Assembly (NCBI GenBank): GCA_903895595.1
Contig: CAITUP010000062.1
Coordinates: 1-38,032, forward strand
Source: an uncultured Acetobacteraceae bacterium
GTDB taxonomy: Bacteria > Pseudomonadota > Alphaproteobacteria > Acetobacterales > Acetobacteraceae
Reading direction: 5' to 3'
Length of the DNA stretch: 38,032 bases
Part shown: positions 1-15,507 of the stretch, piece after piece
Layout: each line of letters starts with the position of its first letter
Position numbering within the stretch: position 1 is the first letter of the stretch
Made by a program: the position numbers and the translations under genes
The notes under the pieces: generated by a model
Told to the model about the DNA's origin: nothing
The model's input: only the letters and a program-made list of their open reading frames with translations
The model's database searches: none

Positions 1-3
1 AGA

Positions 4-80
4 GCTTGTCCCGGGGACCAATACGGGCAGGGAATCGCGAGTTTGTGCTTGTCCTGGTCCCCGGGACAAGCCCGGGATGA
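4..80. repeat. Dispersed palindromic intergenic repeat downstream of rpoC
   Basis: A perfect 17-nt inverted repeat (4-20 against 55-71; GCTTGTCCCGGGGACCA) is separated by 34 nt and followed by CCCGGGATGACG. The pattern (GTCATCCCGGGCTTGTCCCG on the opposite strand) matches a type of short palindromic element scattered in many alphaproteobacterial intergenic regions. That likeness is from general knowledge, and no second copy is visible in this window. The element lies outside the rpoC terminator and could be truncated by the window edge. Confidence 0.6.
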
Positions 81-145
81 CGGGTTGGGTAGGCCAATGC
101 CCCAATGCAGTGGTCCGGGGACCTTCAAGCGATTGCCCTGAAGCC

Positions 146-181
146 AAAAGGGCACCGAATGGCTTGCGCCATCCGGTGCCC
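146..181 (-). terminator. Intrinsic terminator of the rplKAJL-rpoBC operon
   Basis: Read on the minus strand, the stem GGGCACCGGATGGC pairs with GCCATTCGGTGCCC (14 bp with one G-U wobble) across a GCAA tetraloop of the GNRA type, and TTTT follows directly. It begins 23 nt beyond the rpoC stop codon. The stem strength, stable tetraloop and U-tract make this a convincing Rho-independent terminator. Confidence 0.9.
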
Positions 182-204
182 CGTTGTCTGGATTTGGTCC
201 AGCC

Positions 205-4353
<4,149 letters not shown>

Positions 4354-4410
4354 GCGTCTGACATCCTATCGAACACGTGTGTCATTCATTCCATGGAAGC
4401 CACGCCGCCC

Positions 4411-8583
<4,173 letters not shown>

Positions 8584-8629
8584 CGCATATCCTGCCTGCT
8601 ATCGTCGGGAACCGTAAAAACGGAGATGG

Positions 8630-8655
8630 GGGCGGGAATCAGCTGATTCCCGCCC
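8630..8655 (-). promoter_or_regulatory. 26-nt perfect palindrome between rplL and rpoB (candidate attenuator or RNA-processing hairpin)
   Basis: GGGCGGGAATC followed by AGCT and GATTCCCGCCC form an uninterrupted palindrome. On the minus strand a run of five T follows about 8 nt after the stem, so this could be a leaky terminator. In E. coli the rplL-rpoB gap holds a partial terminator and an RNase III site that lower polymerase-subunit expression relative to ribosomal proteins. The position here matches; the function is inferred. Confidence 0.55.
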
Positions 8656-8722
8656 ACATTCCGGTCAGACGATCCGGCCGCCCCGAGGGGAAGCCGGACC
8701 GGTATGGTGTCGCAGGGGCGCG

Positions 8723-9097
8723 TTACTTCACCTCCACGGTGGCGCCGGCCTCTTCGAGCATCTTCTTGAACTTCGCCACGTCGTCCTTGCTCACGCCTTC
8801 CTTCACGGCCTTGGGCGCGGCTTCCACCAGGTCCTTGGCTTCCTTCAGGCCCAGGCCCGTGATGGTGCGGACTTCCTTAATGACGTTGATCTTCTTGTCG
8901 CCGGCTTTCGCCAGGATCACCGTGAACTCGGTCTGCTCTTCGACCGGGGCAGCGGCGACGGCGGCAACCGGCGCGGCGGCGGCGGCCGGCGCGGCGGCGG
9001 AGACGCCCCACTTCTCTTCCAACAGCTTGGAGAGCTCGGCGGCTTCGAGAACCGTCAGCGCGGACAGTTGATCGACGAGATTGTTCAGATCGGCCAT
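8723..9097 (-). CDS. rplL: 50S ribosomal protein L7/L12
   Basis: The stalk protein of the large ribosomal subunit, which recruits translation factors and is present in several copies bound to L10. At 124 aa it is of usual length: an N-terminal dimerisation helix ([20 protein letters not shown]), an Ala/Pro/Val-rich flexible hinge at about 35-53, and the globular C-terminal domain ([20 protein letters not shown]). The start MADLNN at 9097 is chosen because AAGGT lies 8 nt upstream; an ATG two codons earlier (9103) would leave only 2 nt of spacing. It sits 73 nt after rplJ, whose product anchors it. Confidence 0.98.
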   Translation of the reverse strand: MADLNNLVDQLSALTVLEAAELSKLLEEKWGVSAAAPAAAAAPVAAVAAAPVEEQTEFTVILAKAGDKKINVIKEVRTITGLGLKEAKDLVEAAPKAVKEGVSKDDVAKFKKMLEEAGATVEVK

Positions 9098-9170
9098 GTT
9101 CATCTACCTTGTATAATGGTGCAGTGGTTGGTTCCAGGCAAGCCGGATCGTCCGGCCGCCCAATGAGTCG

Positions 9171-9701
9171 TCACGCCGCTTCGGCTGCCGCCTCGTCCTT
9201 GGTTGCATAGGCCGCCAACACGCGAGCCAGCTGTGCGCCGGGTGCCTGAAGAATGCCGGCGATCCGCGTGGCGGGGGTCGAAATCATCCCCAACAGCCTT
9301 GCGCGCAGCACATCCAGGCTCGGCAGTTCGGCCAAGGCCCTGATCCCATCCGCATCCAGCGTCTGGGTACCCAGGGCACCGCCGATCAACACGAGCTTCT
9401 CGTTGGTCTTGGCGAAGTCGACGGCGGTCTTCGCCACTGCCACCGGATCGGTCGACCACGCGAGCGCGGTCGGGCCGGTGAGCATCGGCTTGATGCCTTC
9501 GAATCGGGTCCCATCCAAAGCGAGGGTGGCCAACCGGTTCTTCGCGACTTTGTAGTTCGCGCCCGCGGCTCGCATCTTGCGCCGTAGATCGGTCGCCTCG
9601 GCCACCGTGAGACCCGCATTGCGAGTGACCACGATCATCGAAGTGTCGACCAGCGCCGAATTGAGCCCCGCGACGAACTCCCGCTTCTCCGTACGGTCCA
9701 C
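9171..9701 (-). CDS. rplJ: 50S ribosomal protein L10
   Basis: The stalk-base protein that holds L7/L12 dimers on 23S rRNA and, in well-studied bacteria, represses translation of its own mRNA. At 176 aa it has the N-terminal rRNA-binding domain (DRTEKREFVAGL, then YKVAKNRLATLAL) and an Ala-rich C-terminal helix for L7/L12 binding. The GTG start at 9701 is chosen because GGAG lies 7 nt upstream and the family normally begins here. The frame stays open further upstream (to 9824), but those residues are not L10-like and fall in the leader. Gene order rplJ-rplL is canonical. Confidence 0.97.
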   Translation of the reverse strand: MDRTEKREFVAGLNSALVDTSMIVVTRNAGLTVAEATDLRRKMRAAGANYKVAKNRLATLALDGTRFEGIKPMLTGPTALAWSTDPVAVAKTAVDFAKTNEKLVLIGGALGTQTLDADGIRALAELPSLDVLRARLLGMISTPATRIAGILQAPGAQLARVLAAYATKDEAAAEAA

Positions 9702-9985
9702 GTATCGTCTCCGTTCTGGCCCGCGACACCGAAGCGCCACGGGCGGGGTTACCAATGGGTCTTTCGACCCCGTTCGCCTGTCCTGAGGCGGCCGAAGCCA
9801 CCCCTTGCAAGCCGGAACCACCACAATCCACCCCAGCGAAGGGGTCTATCCTGGCTTCCCCGTCTTTCGCGCGCGAACCCTGGGGTTCCTTAATCTCACG
9901 AGGAGAACGAGCGGTCTCGGACAGGTTCGGGGAAACATCGCTGCCTCCCCTGCCCGCCGGTTCATGCGAACCGGCGAATTTCGTA
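9702..9985 (-). promoter_or_regulatory. rplJ leader region, probable L10-binding autoregulatory leader
   Basis: There is no gene in these 284 nt between rplA and rplJ. On the minus strand the segment can form a chain of hairpins: a perfect 8-bp stem with a 4-nt loop at 9956-9975 (GCCGGTTC/GAACCGGC), GAACCC/GGGTTC at 9875-9888, ACCCC/GGGGT at 9830-9845, and GGGTC-GAAA-GACCC at 9757-9770. Bacterial L10 leaders are structured RNAs at exactly this place that bind L10-L7/L12. The structures are seen; their role as an L10 leader, and a possible internal promoter, are inferred. Confidence 0.55.
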
Positions 9986-10678
9986 TCAGACGCCGAGGCT
10001 GGAAATATCCACCTTGATGCCGGGGCCCATCGACGAGCTAATCGCGACGCCCTTCACATAGGTGCCCTTGGCGCCGGTCGGCTTCGCCTTCTGGATGGCG
10101 TCCGCGAGGGCGCGGGCATTTTCCAGCAGCTTGTCGACGTCGAAGCTGACCTTGCCGATGCCGGCATGGATGATACCGGCCTTCTCAGCGCGGAATTCGA
10201 CCTGACCGGCCTTGGCGGCGGTGATCGCACCCTTGACGTCCATGGTCACGGTGCCCAGACGCGGGTTCGGCATCAGGCCGCGCGGCCCGAGAATCTTACC
10301 CAGACGCCCGACCACGCCCATCATGTCGGGGGTGGCGATGCAGCGGTCGAAGTTGATTTCGCCGGCCTGAATCTTCTCGGCGAGGTCGTCCGCGCCCACC
10401 ACGTCGGCGCCGGCGGCCAGCGCCTCATCGGCTTTGGGGCCACGGGCGAACACGCCCACGCGCACCGTCTTGCCGGTGCCGTTCGGCAGGCTGGTCAGCC
10501 CGCGCACCATCTGATCGGCGTGCCGCGGGTCGATCCCGAGGTTCATCGACATCTCGACGGTTTCGTCGAATTTCGCCTTGGAGACCGACTTGATCAGCGC
10601 GATCGCGTCGTTCAGCGCATAGGACTTGTTCTTCTCGACCGCGGCCTGGGCAGCAGCCAAACGCTTGTTCTTCGCCAT
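9986..10678 (-). CDS. rplA: 50S ribosomal protein L1
   Basis: A large-subunit protein of the L1 stalk, which moves with E-site tRNA; in E. coli L1 also represses translation of the rplK-rplA mRNA. At 230 aa it is full length and begins [11 protein letters not shown]. Family landmarks include [12 protein letters not shown], the signature around [20 protein letters not shown], and the C-terminal [17 protein letters not shown]. It lies 4 nt after rplK, so the two are surely cotranscribed and probably translationally coupled. A perfect hairpin begins 10 nt after its stop codon. Confidence 0.99.
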   Translation of the reverse strand: MAKNKRLAAAQAAVEKNKSYALNDAIALIKSVSKAKFDETVEMSMNLGIDPRHADQMVRGLTSLPNGTGKTVRVGVFARGPKADEALAAGADVVGADDLAEKIQAGEINFDRCIATPDMMGVVGRLGKILGPRGLMPNPRLGTVTMDVKGAITAAKAGQVEFRAEKAGIIHAGIGKVSFDVDKLLENARALADAIQKAKPTGAKGTYVKGVAISSSMGPGIKVDISSLGV

Positions 10679-10682
10679 GATC

Positions 10683-11117
10683 TTAGCCCTCCACCACGGT
10701 CAGACCCATGGACCGGGCGGACCCGGTCAGCATGCGCACGGCGCCATCGATGTCGTTGGCGTTCATGTCTTTCATCTTGATTTCGGCGATTTCGCGCAGC
10801 TGGGTCATGGTGACCCGCCCGACCGGGGCGCCCTTGCCGACGGTGGTGCTGCCCTTGTCGATCTTCGCCGCCTTCTTCAGGAAGTAGGTGTTCGGCGGGG
10901 TCTTCATCACGAAGGTAAAGCTGCGATCGCCGAACGCGGTGATAACCACGGGGATTGGCATCCCGGGTTCCATGTTCTGCGTGACCGCGTTGAATTCCTT
11001 CACGAACGCCATGATGTTCAGGCCGCGCTGACCCAGCGCCGGGCCGACGGGCGGGGACGGGTTCGCCTTACCGGCGGGAATTTGCAGTTTGATGTAGCCG
11101 ACGATCTTCTTCGCCAT
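10683..11117 (-). CDS. rplK: 50S ribosomal protein L11
   Basis: A large-subunit protein of the GTPase-associated centre that binds the thiostrepton region of 23S rRNA. The 144 aa are typical: [32 protein letters not shown] is the N-terminal Pro-rich domain, in which the [11 protein letters not shown] segment is diagnostic, followed by the RNA-binding C-terminal domain. The start is supported by AAAGGA about 9-10 nt upstream. It is the first gene of the operon visible here. In most bacteria secE-nusG precede it; here they do not, and a Uma2-family gene lies 151 nt upstream on the same strand. Confidence 0.99.
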   Translation of the reverse strand: MAKKIVGYIKLQIPAGKANPSPPVGPALGQRGLNIMAFVKEFNAVTQNMEPGMPIPVVITAFGDRSFTFVMKTPPNTYFLKKAAKIDKGSTTVGKGAPVGRVTMTQLREIAEIKMKDMNANDIDGAVRMLTGSARSMGLTVVEG

Positions 11118-11268
11118 GATCCCTGGTCCTTTCCAAGGGACCGCGGTTCCTGCGAACGCCCATCCGCCATACCGATGGCGACGGGTGTTCTCCCGCGTTC
11201 CGAGTGAGCGGGGGCGTTTAGAGGGTTGGAGGGGGGCTGTCCAGGGGAAAAGTGGGCGGCGACCTCCG

Positions 11269-11853
11269 TTAAGCCGGTATCGCGCCCAACGTCCCGAATT
11301 CGACGCCTTCGTAAAGCTCGGCCACCGGGATTTCGATGCCGATTTCCGGCAGCATCAGCGTCTCATCCGCCGTGGCCGAGGTGGCCGTCCACCGCTGTCC
11401 GGCCGCTTGTCGCATATTGACCGTCAGGCCGGCACTCGCGGACTCGACGATGACATAACGGCGGATGGAAGCAACGGCGGCGTACCCGCGCAGCTTTACG
11501 ATCCGGTCCATGTGGCCGGATGTCGGGCCGATAACCTCGAACACCACGACCGGGTTTGGGGCCAAGCGGCTGGTACCCGCCATCGGGGAACAGGTGATCA
11601 CCCCGTCCGGGTAGCGGACAGTATCGCCAACCGTCGCGACACCCATGTCCATGCCGAACGACTGGCACTTGGTTCCGCGCAGGCGGCCGTGGAGAGCGAC
11701 GTGGATGTTGAGCGCAATGCGATTATGATTGGCATTCCCCCCGGTCATGGCAACCGGCTGAAATCCATCGAATTCATATCGTCCCCCCTGGGCCTCAGCC
11801 CAGTCGAAGAATTGGTCGCGGGTCATGGTTGGGACGCGGAGGGTCAGGCTCAT
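11269..11853 (-). CDS. Uma2 family (DUF820) PD-(D/E)XK endonuclease-like protein
   Basis: A 194-aa single-domain protein of the Uma2/DUF820 family, which has a restriction-endonuclease fold and is abundant in cyanobacteria and some alphaproteobacteria; its cellular role is not established. Landmarks are the N-terminal YEFDG (Glu 27), YPDGVI (Asp 83), [11 protein letters not shown] (Glu 106) and [10 protein letters not shown] (Lys 120), which match the expected metal-binding and catalytic positions, so it looks intact. The start [11 protein letters not shown] at 11853 is chosen because it matches the family's beginning. No good ribosome-binding site is seen, and the frame is open 22 codons further upstream. 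It lies on the same strand as rplK, in the place often held by nusG. Confidence 0.8.
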   Translation of the reverse strand: MSLTLRVPTMTRDQFFDWAEAQGGRYEFDGFQPVAMTGGNANHNRIALNIHVALHGRLRGTKCQSFGMDMGVATVGDTVRYPDGVITCSPMAGTSRLAPNPVVVFEVIGPTSGHMDRIVKLRGYAAVASIRRYVIVESASAGLTVNMRQAAGQRWTATSATADETLMLPEIGIEIPVAELYEGVEFGTLGAIPA

Positions 11854-11928
11854 GACGGGTACGCTAACGGAAGATGGGCGGATTGTCTCTGTGTTTCCGG
11901 TGGCTTGCCGCCGGGACAACGATACGTG

Positions 11929-12097
11929 ATACCAACCGACCTAACCGCTGACGCATCAGAATTCGCGACATCGTCATGCTGACGCAGGTCGGCATCCACG
12001 ACTTTCTCGGTAGCGGCCAGCAAGTCGTGGATGCCGACCTGCGTCAGCATGACGATTTGCCATACGCCGATGTGTCAATGGTTAGGTCCGCTGGTAT
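11929..12097. repeat. 169-nt palindromic (MITE-like) intergenic element
   Basis: Two 76-nt arms flank a 17-nt centre (12005-12021). The inner 35 nt of each arm (11970-12004 against 12022-12056) are perfectly complementary. The middle 23 nt match at about 12 positions, and the outer 18 nt (11929-11946 against 12080-12097; ATACCAACCGACCTAACC) match at 16. Each inner arm is itself a near-palindrome (ATGCTGAC-gcag-GTCGGCAT). No target-site duplication is evident. It occupies most of the 390-nt gap between 11853 and 12244; the rest of that gap shows no gene or clear signal. Confidence 0.8.
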
Positions 12098-12243
12098 GAG
12101 ACGCGATCGTCTTCGCGAGTCGGCATAGCGGCTATGGGCCCCCGGCAAGACGAGGGAAAAAATCGCGGACACCCCTTGAATCCCGATGAAGACATCATAT
12201 CTGACTCACTTCGTTATTTTATCTTCCGATTGGGGCTTTTACC

Positions 12244-12903
12244 ATGCTCGACGCCACCGCTTTACAAGACGATTTCGCCCGCACCCGCGCGGGCTACTAC
12301 GAGTTGGTGCGCCAGCTCTCCCTGGAACTGCCGCAGCCGCCCAAAGAAACCCCGGCGATGCAACGGCTACGGCTAGCGGCGGCGATCGCGACGATTGCCG
12401 GGCTTTGCCCCGTCACCCTGGCCGAGGCGCGCCTCGCCGCTCGGCATGTCTCCGCAGCCGAGCATGCGGGAGAATGTTTGCAGCAAATCAACCAGTTACG
12501 CAAAGCCCCGGAAATGCAGGCGAAGATGAGGGCGCAGTCCAGCAGCATGGAGCGGCAGTCGGCCAGCGCGCTGCGGTCCCTCCAGCGGCTGAAAGCCGAA
12601 CGGATCAAGCGCGATGGGGATGCGAAGCAGGCCGATGCCGCGGTTTGGGCCGAGCACCTCGCCGCCTCGGCGATGGAGGCGGCGTTGGAGGCGATGATGC
12701 CGGAAGAAACCGCCAGGGCATCGAACGCGCCGGACGACGCGCCGGACAACGCGCCGGTTGGGACCGAGACGGCGTCCGTCGGGAGCGACGCGCGGGCGGA
12801 CTCGCCGGATGAGAATGAGATGATACGGGAATTGGCCGATCGGCTGGCACGGGTCCGGGAAGATCATGTTTTTGAGACACAATCCCATGAACCGTCGCAT
12901 TGA
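12244..12903 (+). CDS. Hypothetical Ala-rich helical protein
   Basis: I do not recognise this 219-aa protein. The first 140 residues are rich in Ala, Leu, Gln, Glu and Arg and look almost wholly alpha-helical. A stretch at 41-60 (RLRLAAAIATIAGLCPVTLA) is mildly hydrophobic but probably not a membrane segment. Residues 85-150 may form a coiled coil (QINQLRKAPEMQAKMRAQSS). Then comes an acidic, Pro-containing low-complexity linker (DDAPDDAPDNAP type), and a final helix (ENEMIRELADRLARVRED). There is no signal peptide. The ATG follows only a weak GGGGC. GC-rich codon use and a steady frame suggest a real gene standing alone, with an AT-richer upstream stretch (12195-12243) that could hold its promoter. 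Confidence 0.6.
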   Translation: MLDATALQDDFARTRAGYYELVRQLSLELPQPPKETPAMQRLRLAAAIATIAGLCPVTLAEARLAARHVSAAEHAGECLQQINQLRKAPEMQAKMRAQSSSMERQSASALRSLQRLKAERIKRDGDAKQADAAVWAEHLAASAMEAALEAMMPEETARASNAPDDAPDNAPVGTETASVGSDARADSPDENEMIRELADRLARVREDHVFETQSHEPSH

Positions 12904-12943
12904 GACGAATATGGGACTGGACGCCTGCCCTCACCCGAGCACC

Positions 12944-13408
12944 TCAGATCGGTAAGGGGGCGTCCTTCATCCGCTCCATGCTGAAGCGGGAGCTGACATT
13001 CCGCAGCGGAATGGCGGCGATCAGCTTGCGATAGAAGCCATCGTAGGCCGCGATGTCGGGCACCACGACGTGCAGCAGGTAGTCGACGTCCCCGCTCATG
13101 CGCCAAGCGTCCACGATTTCGGGGAATTCAGCGACGACTTTGGCGAAACGGCCGAGCCATTCGGCGGAGTGGTCGGCGGTTTCGACGCCAACGAAGACCG
13201 AGACGGGCAGGCCGATCTTGGCGGGGTCGAGCACCGCGATACGCCGCTGGACGATGCCTTCCTGCTCCATACGGCGGATGCGTTTCCAGCAGGGCGTGGG
13301 GGTCAAGCCGACCTTGGTCGCGATCTCCTGGAGCGACAGCGACGCGTCGACGGCGATCAATCGCAGGATCTCGCGATCCAGGCGGTCCAGGTCTTTGTCG
13401 GCGGCCAT
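12944..13408 (-). CDS. Lrp/AsnC family transcriptional regulator
   Basis: A 154-aa regulator of the leucine-responsive family. It has an N-terminal helix-turn-helix (LDREILRLIAVDASLSLQEI, then VGLTPTPCWKRIRRMEQEG, at about 7-55) and a C-terminal RAM/ligand-binding domain (SGDVDYLLHVVVPDIAAYD). Start 13408 (MAADKDLD) is chosen because AAGGG lies 8 nt upstream; the longer start at 13435 has no ribosome-binding site. It is divergent from a rhodanese and a sulfur-transporter gene, so it probably controls them and itself. Some Lrp-family proteins respond to cysteine; that this one senses a sulfur compound is inference from context only. Confidence 0.93.
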   Translation of the reverse strand: MAADKDLDRLDREILRLIAVDASLSLQEIATKVGLTPTPCWKRIRRMEQEGIVQRRIAVLDPAKIGLPVSVFVGVETADHSAEWLGRFAKVVAEFPEIVDAWRMSGDVDYLLHVVVPDIAAYDGFYRKLIAAIPLRNVSSRFSMERMKDAPLPI

Positions 13409-13442
13409 GCGTGTTACCCTTGTCTGATCCGCCATTTTGAGG

Positions 13443-13456
13443 CAGAATTTTTCCTG
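13443..13456. promoter_or_regulatory. Candidate Lrp-type operator
   Basis: The dyad CAG-AATTTTTC-CTG sits in the only AT-rich patch of the 112-nt divergent region between the Lrp-family gene and the rhodanese gene. It resembles the general form of Lrp sites (CAG/CTG ends around an AT core). A second AT patch, GAAGAAAATACC, follows about 25 nt later. It is suggestive, not proven. Confidence 0.35.
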
Positions 13457-13520
13457 AGGGACGTCTATACGGTTCCATGAGAGAAGAAAATACCAAACCT
13501 TGGGAAATCAGGAGTTTCCG

Positions 13521-14390
13521 ATGCCGCGTCTTTCGATCCTTGCCGTTGTCGCCGCGCTGCTGTGCGTCGGCACCGCGTCCGCGCAGCCGCTGGTGCAGCC
13601 GGACTGGCTGAAAGCCCATTTGCGCGATCGTGGCGTGGTGGTGCTGGACATTCGTCCGCACGATCAGACCGCCGGGGGGCATATTCCCGGTGCGGTGCCG
13701 GCCGATTACGAAAAAGCGGGCTGGCGGGTGAAGACGCCGGACGGGGCGGGTGGGGCGCTGCCGCCGATCGAGCAGATCGCCGCGACCATCGCCGGCTTCG
13801 GCGTCGGCGATAAGGACCATCCGGTCATCGTCGGCGACGATTTCGGCGCGACGGCTCGGGTTTACTGGACGTTCAAGGTGCTGGGGCACGCGAACGTGTC
13901 CATCCTCGACGGCGGCTGGAAGCGTTGGTCCACCGGCCATTACCCGGTGGAGGCCGCTGCCGCCCCGGTGCGCCATGCCGCGCGGTTTACGCCGCGTTAC
14001 GACGGGTCGATCCGAGCGGAACTGCCGGAGGTGGAGCGGACTTTGGCGGATGGGAAGCGGACGTTGATCGATGCCCGCCCGCCGGGACAGTGGGAGGGTA
14101 CCGCCAAATCCCCGGCCGTGAAGGCCTTCGGACGGCTGCCGCATGCGGTGTGGATCGATCAGTCCGACGCGCTGACCGCCGACGGCACGGCGCTGAAGCC
14201 TCGGGCCGAACTGGTGAAATTGTTTGGGAAGGCGGGCGCGGCGCCGATCACGACGTATTGCAATACGGGCCACCTCGCCGCGACCGATTGGTTCGTGCTG
14301 TCGGAGGTTCTGCATCACCCGGATGTCCGGTTGTACGACGCATCTTTGTCGCAATGGGCGAACGACCCGTCGCGACCGATCGTCCGCTGA
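13521..14390 (+). CDS. Periplasmic sulfurtransferase with two rhodanese domains
   Basis: A 289-aa thiosulfate/3-mercaptopyruvate sulfurtransferase-like protein. Residues 1-22 are a signal peptide (LSILAVVAALLCVGTASAQ), so it acts in the periplasm. The N-terminal rhodanese domain (about 25-145) has GDDFGA where an active loop would carry Cys and is probably structural. The C-terminal domain (about 165-285) keeps the catalytic Cys 247 in YCNTGHLA. The start MPRLS is chosen because CAGGAG lies 6 nt upstream; an ATG seven codons earlier lacks this. It is 4 nt before a YeeE/YedE-type transporter gene, so sulfane sulfur made or consumed in the periplasm may be linked to uptake. Confidence 0.9.
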   Translation: MPRLSILAVVAALLCVGTASAQPLVQPDWLKAHLRDRGVVVLDIRPHDQTAGGHIPGAVPADYEKAGWRVKTPDGAGGALPPIEQIAATIAGFGVGDKDHPVIVGDDFGATARVYWTFKVLGHANVSILDGGWKRWSTGHYPVEAAAAPVRHAARFTPRYDGSIRAELPEVERTLADGKRTLIDARPPGQWEGTAKSPAVKAFGRLPHAVWIDQSDALTADGTALKPRAELVKLFGKAGAAPITTYCNTGHLAATDWFVLSEVLHHPDVRLYDASLSQWANDPSRPIVR

Positions 14391-14394
14391 TCCC

Positions 14395-15507
14395 ATGAGT
14401 GTGTCCGCGACGTTGCACCGTCCGGTTCTCGACCGGCCGGTATTGGCGGTGTCGGTCGCCGCTTTGGCCGGAGTCGCGGCGATCCTGGCGGTCGATGGGG
14501 CGTGGCGGTCCGTGTCGTTGTTGGCGATCGCGGCGGCGCTGGGCGCGCTGTTTCTGACCACCGGGTTCGGGTTCACGGGCGCGTTTCGGTCCTGGCTGAC
14601 GCGTGGCGACGGGTCGGGTCTGGTGGCTGGGATCGTGGTCGCGATGGTGGCGGCGGTCGCGATCGTCCCCGTCGCGGCGCTGGTGCCCGGCTATAACGGG
14701 TTCGAGGCCCCGATCGGCCTGCCACTGATCGGCGGGGCGATGCTGTTCGGCGCGGGGATGCAATGGGGCAACGGGTGCGGCTCCGGCACCCTCTACACGG
14801 CCGGCGGCGGATCGCGGCGGATGTGGGTCGTGCTGCCGTTCTTTTGCGTGGGCGGGTTGTTGGGCTCGCTGATGCTGCCCGCCGCATTCGCTTTACCGGC
14901 CCTGCCGGAGGTTGTGCTTCCGCGGTTGCTGGGCCCTTGGGGCGGGTTGGCCGCCACATTGGTGCTCGCCGGCGTATTGGCGCGGTTCGTCCTGGGACGA
15001 GGCCCTCGGCCGAATGGCGCCATTCTGGGCGCGGCCTGTGCCATCGGGATGCTGGCGGCGCTGGCGTTTCTGGTTTCCGGCCAGCCCTGGGGCGTGACCA
15101 CGGGCCTGACTCTTTGGGGCGCGAAGGCTGCTTCGGCGTTGGGTTTCGGGGTCGCCGGCACCGAATACTGGTCATGGGACGGTCCGAAACAGGCGCTGGC
15201 CGGGTCGGTGCTGGCGCAGGACTCGTCCCTGATGGATATCGGCATGATCTTGGGCGCGACGATTGCCGCCGCGCGTGCCAACAGCTTTCGGTCGCAGACA
15301 TGGCCACCGGCGCGAGGATTGGTGGGGGCCGCGCTGGGTGGGCTGCTGATGGGGATCGGTGCCCGGCTGTCGTTCGGGTGCAACATCGGCGCCATGGTCG
15401 GCGGCATTGCCTCGGGCAGTCTGCACGGGTTCGTCTGGTTCTTCGCGGTGCTGCCGGGATGCTGGATCGGGATCCGTCTGCGGCCGTGGTTCGGTTTGGC
15501 GCGCTAA
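14395..15507 (+). CDS. YeeE/YedE family sulfur-compound transporter
   Basis: A 370-aa polytopic inner-membrane protein with about nine or ten hydrophobic segments. It carries the two Cys/Gly-rich repeats typical of this family (DUF395, sulphur_transp): GNGCGSGTLYTAGGGSRR about one third along and RLSFGCNIGAMVGGIASGS near the end. Characterised YeeE homologues pass thiosulfate inward by relay on conserved cysteines. The ATG at 14395 lies 4 nt after the rhodanese stop codon, so the pair is one transcription unit; the frame is open further upstream but would run through the rhodanese gene. Its TAA overlaps the stop codon of the convergent S41 protease gene by 4 nt. Confidence 0.9.
   Translation: MSVSATLHRPVLDRPVLAVSVAALAGVAAILAVDGAWRSVSLLAIAAALGALFLTTGFGFTGAFRSWLTRGDGSGLVAGIVVAMVAAVAIVPVAALVPGYNGFEAPIGLPLIGGAMLFGAGMQWGNGCGSGTLYTAGGGSRRMWVVLPFFCVGGLLGSLMLPAAFALPALPEVVLPRLLGPWGGLAATLVLAGVLARFVLGRGPRPNGAILGAACAIGMLAALAFLVSGQPWGVTTGLTLWGAKAASALGFGVAGTEYWSWDGPKQALAGSVLAQDSSLMDIGMILGATIAAARANSFRSQTWPPARGLVGAALGGLLMGIGARLSFGCNIGAMVGGIASGSLHGFVWFFAVLPGCWIGIRLRPWFGLAR

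Noticed and set aside
9702-9824. A longer L10 with 41 more residues
   Set aside because: The extra residues are unlike any L10 and would translate the structured leader; the GTG at 9701 has a proper ribosome-binding site.
11850-12050. A 66-codon minus-strand frame passing through the 169-nt palindrome
   Set aside because: It derives from the repeat element; no ribosome-binding site or conserved protein is seen.
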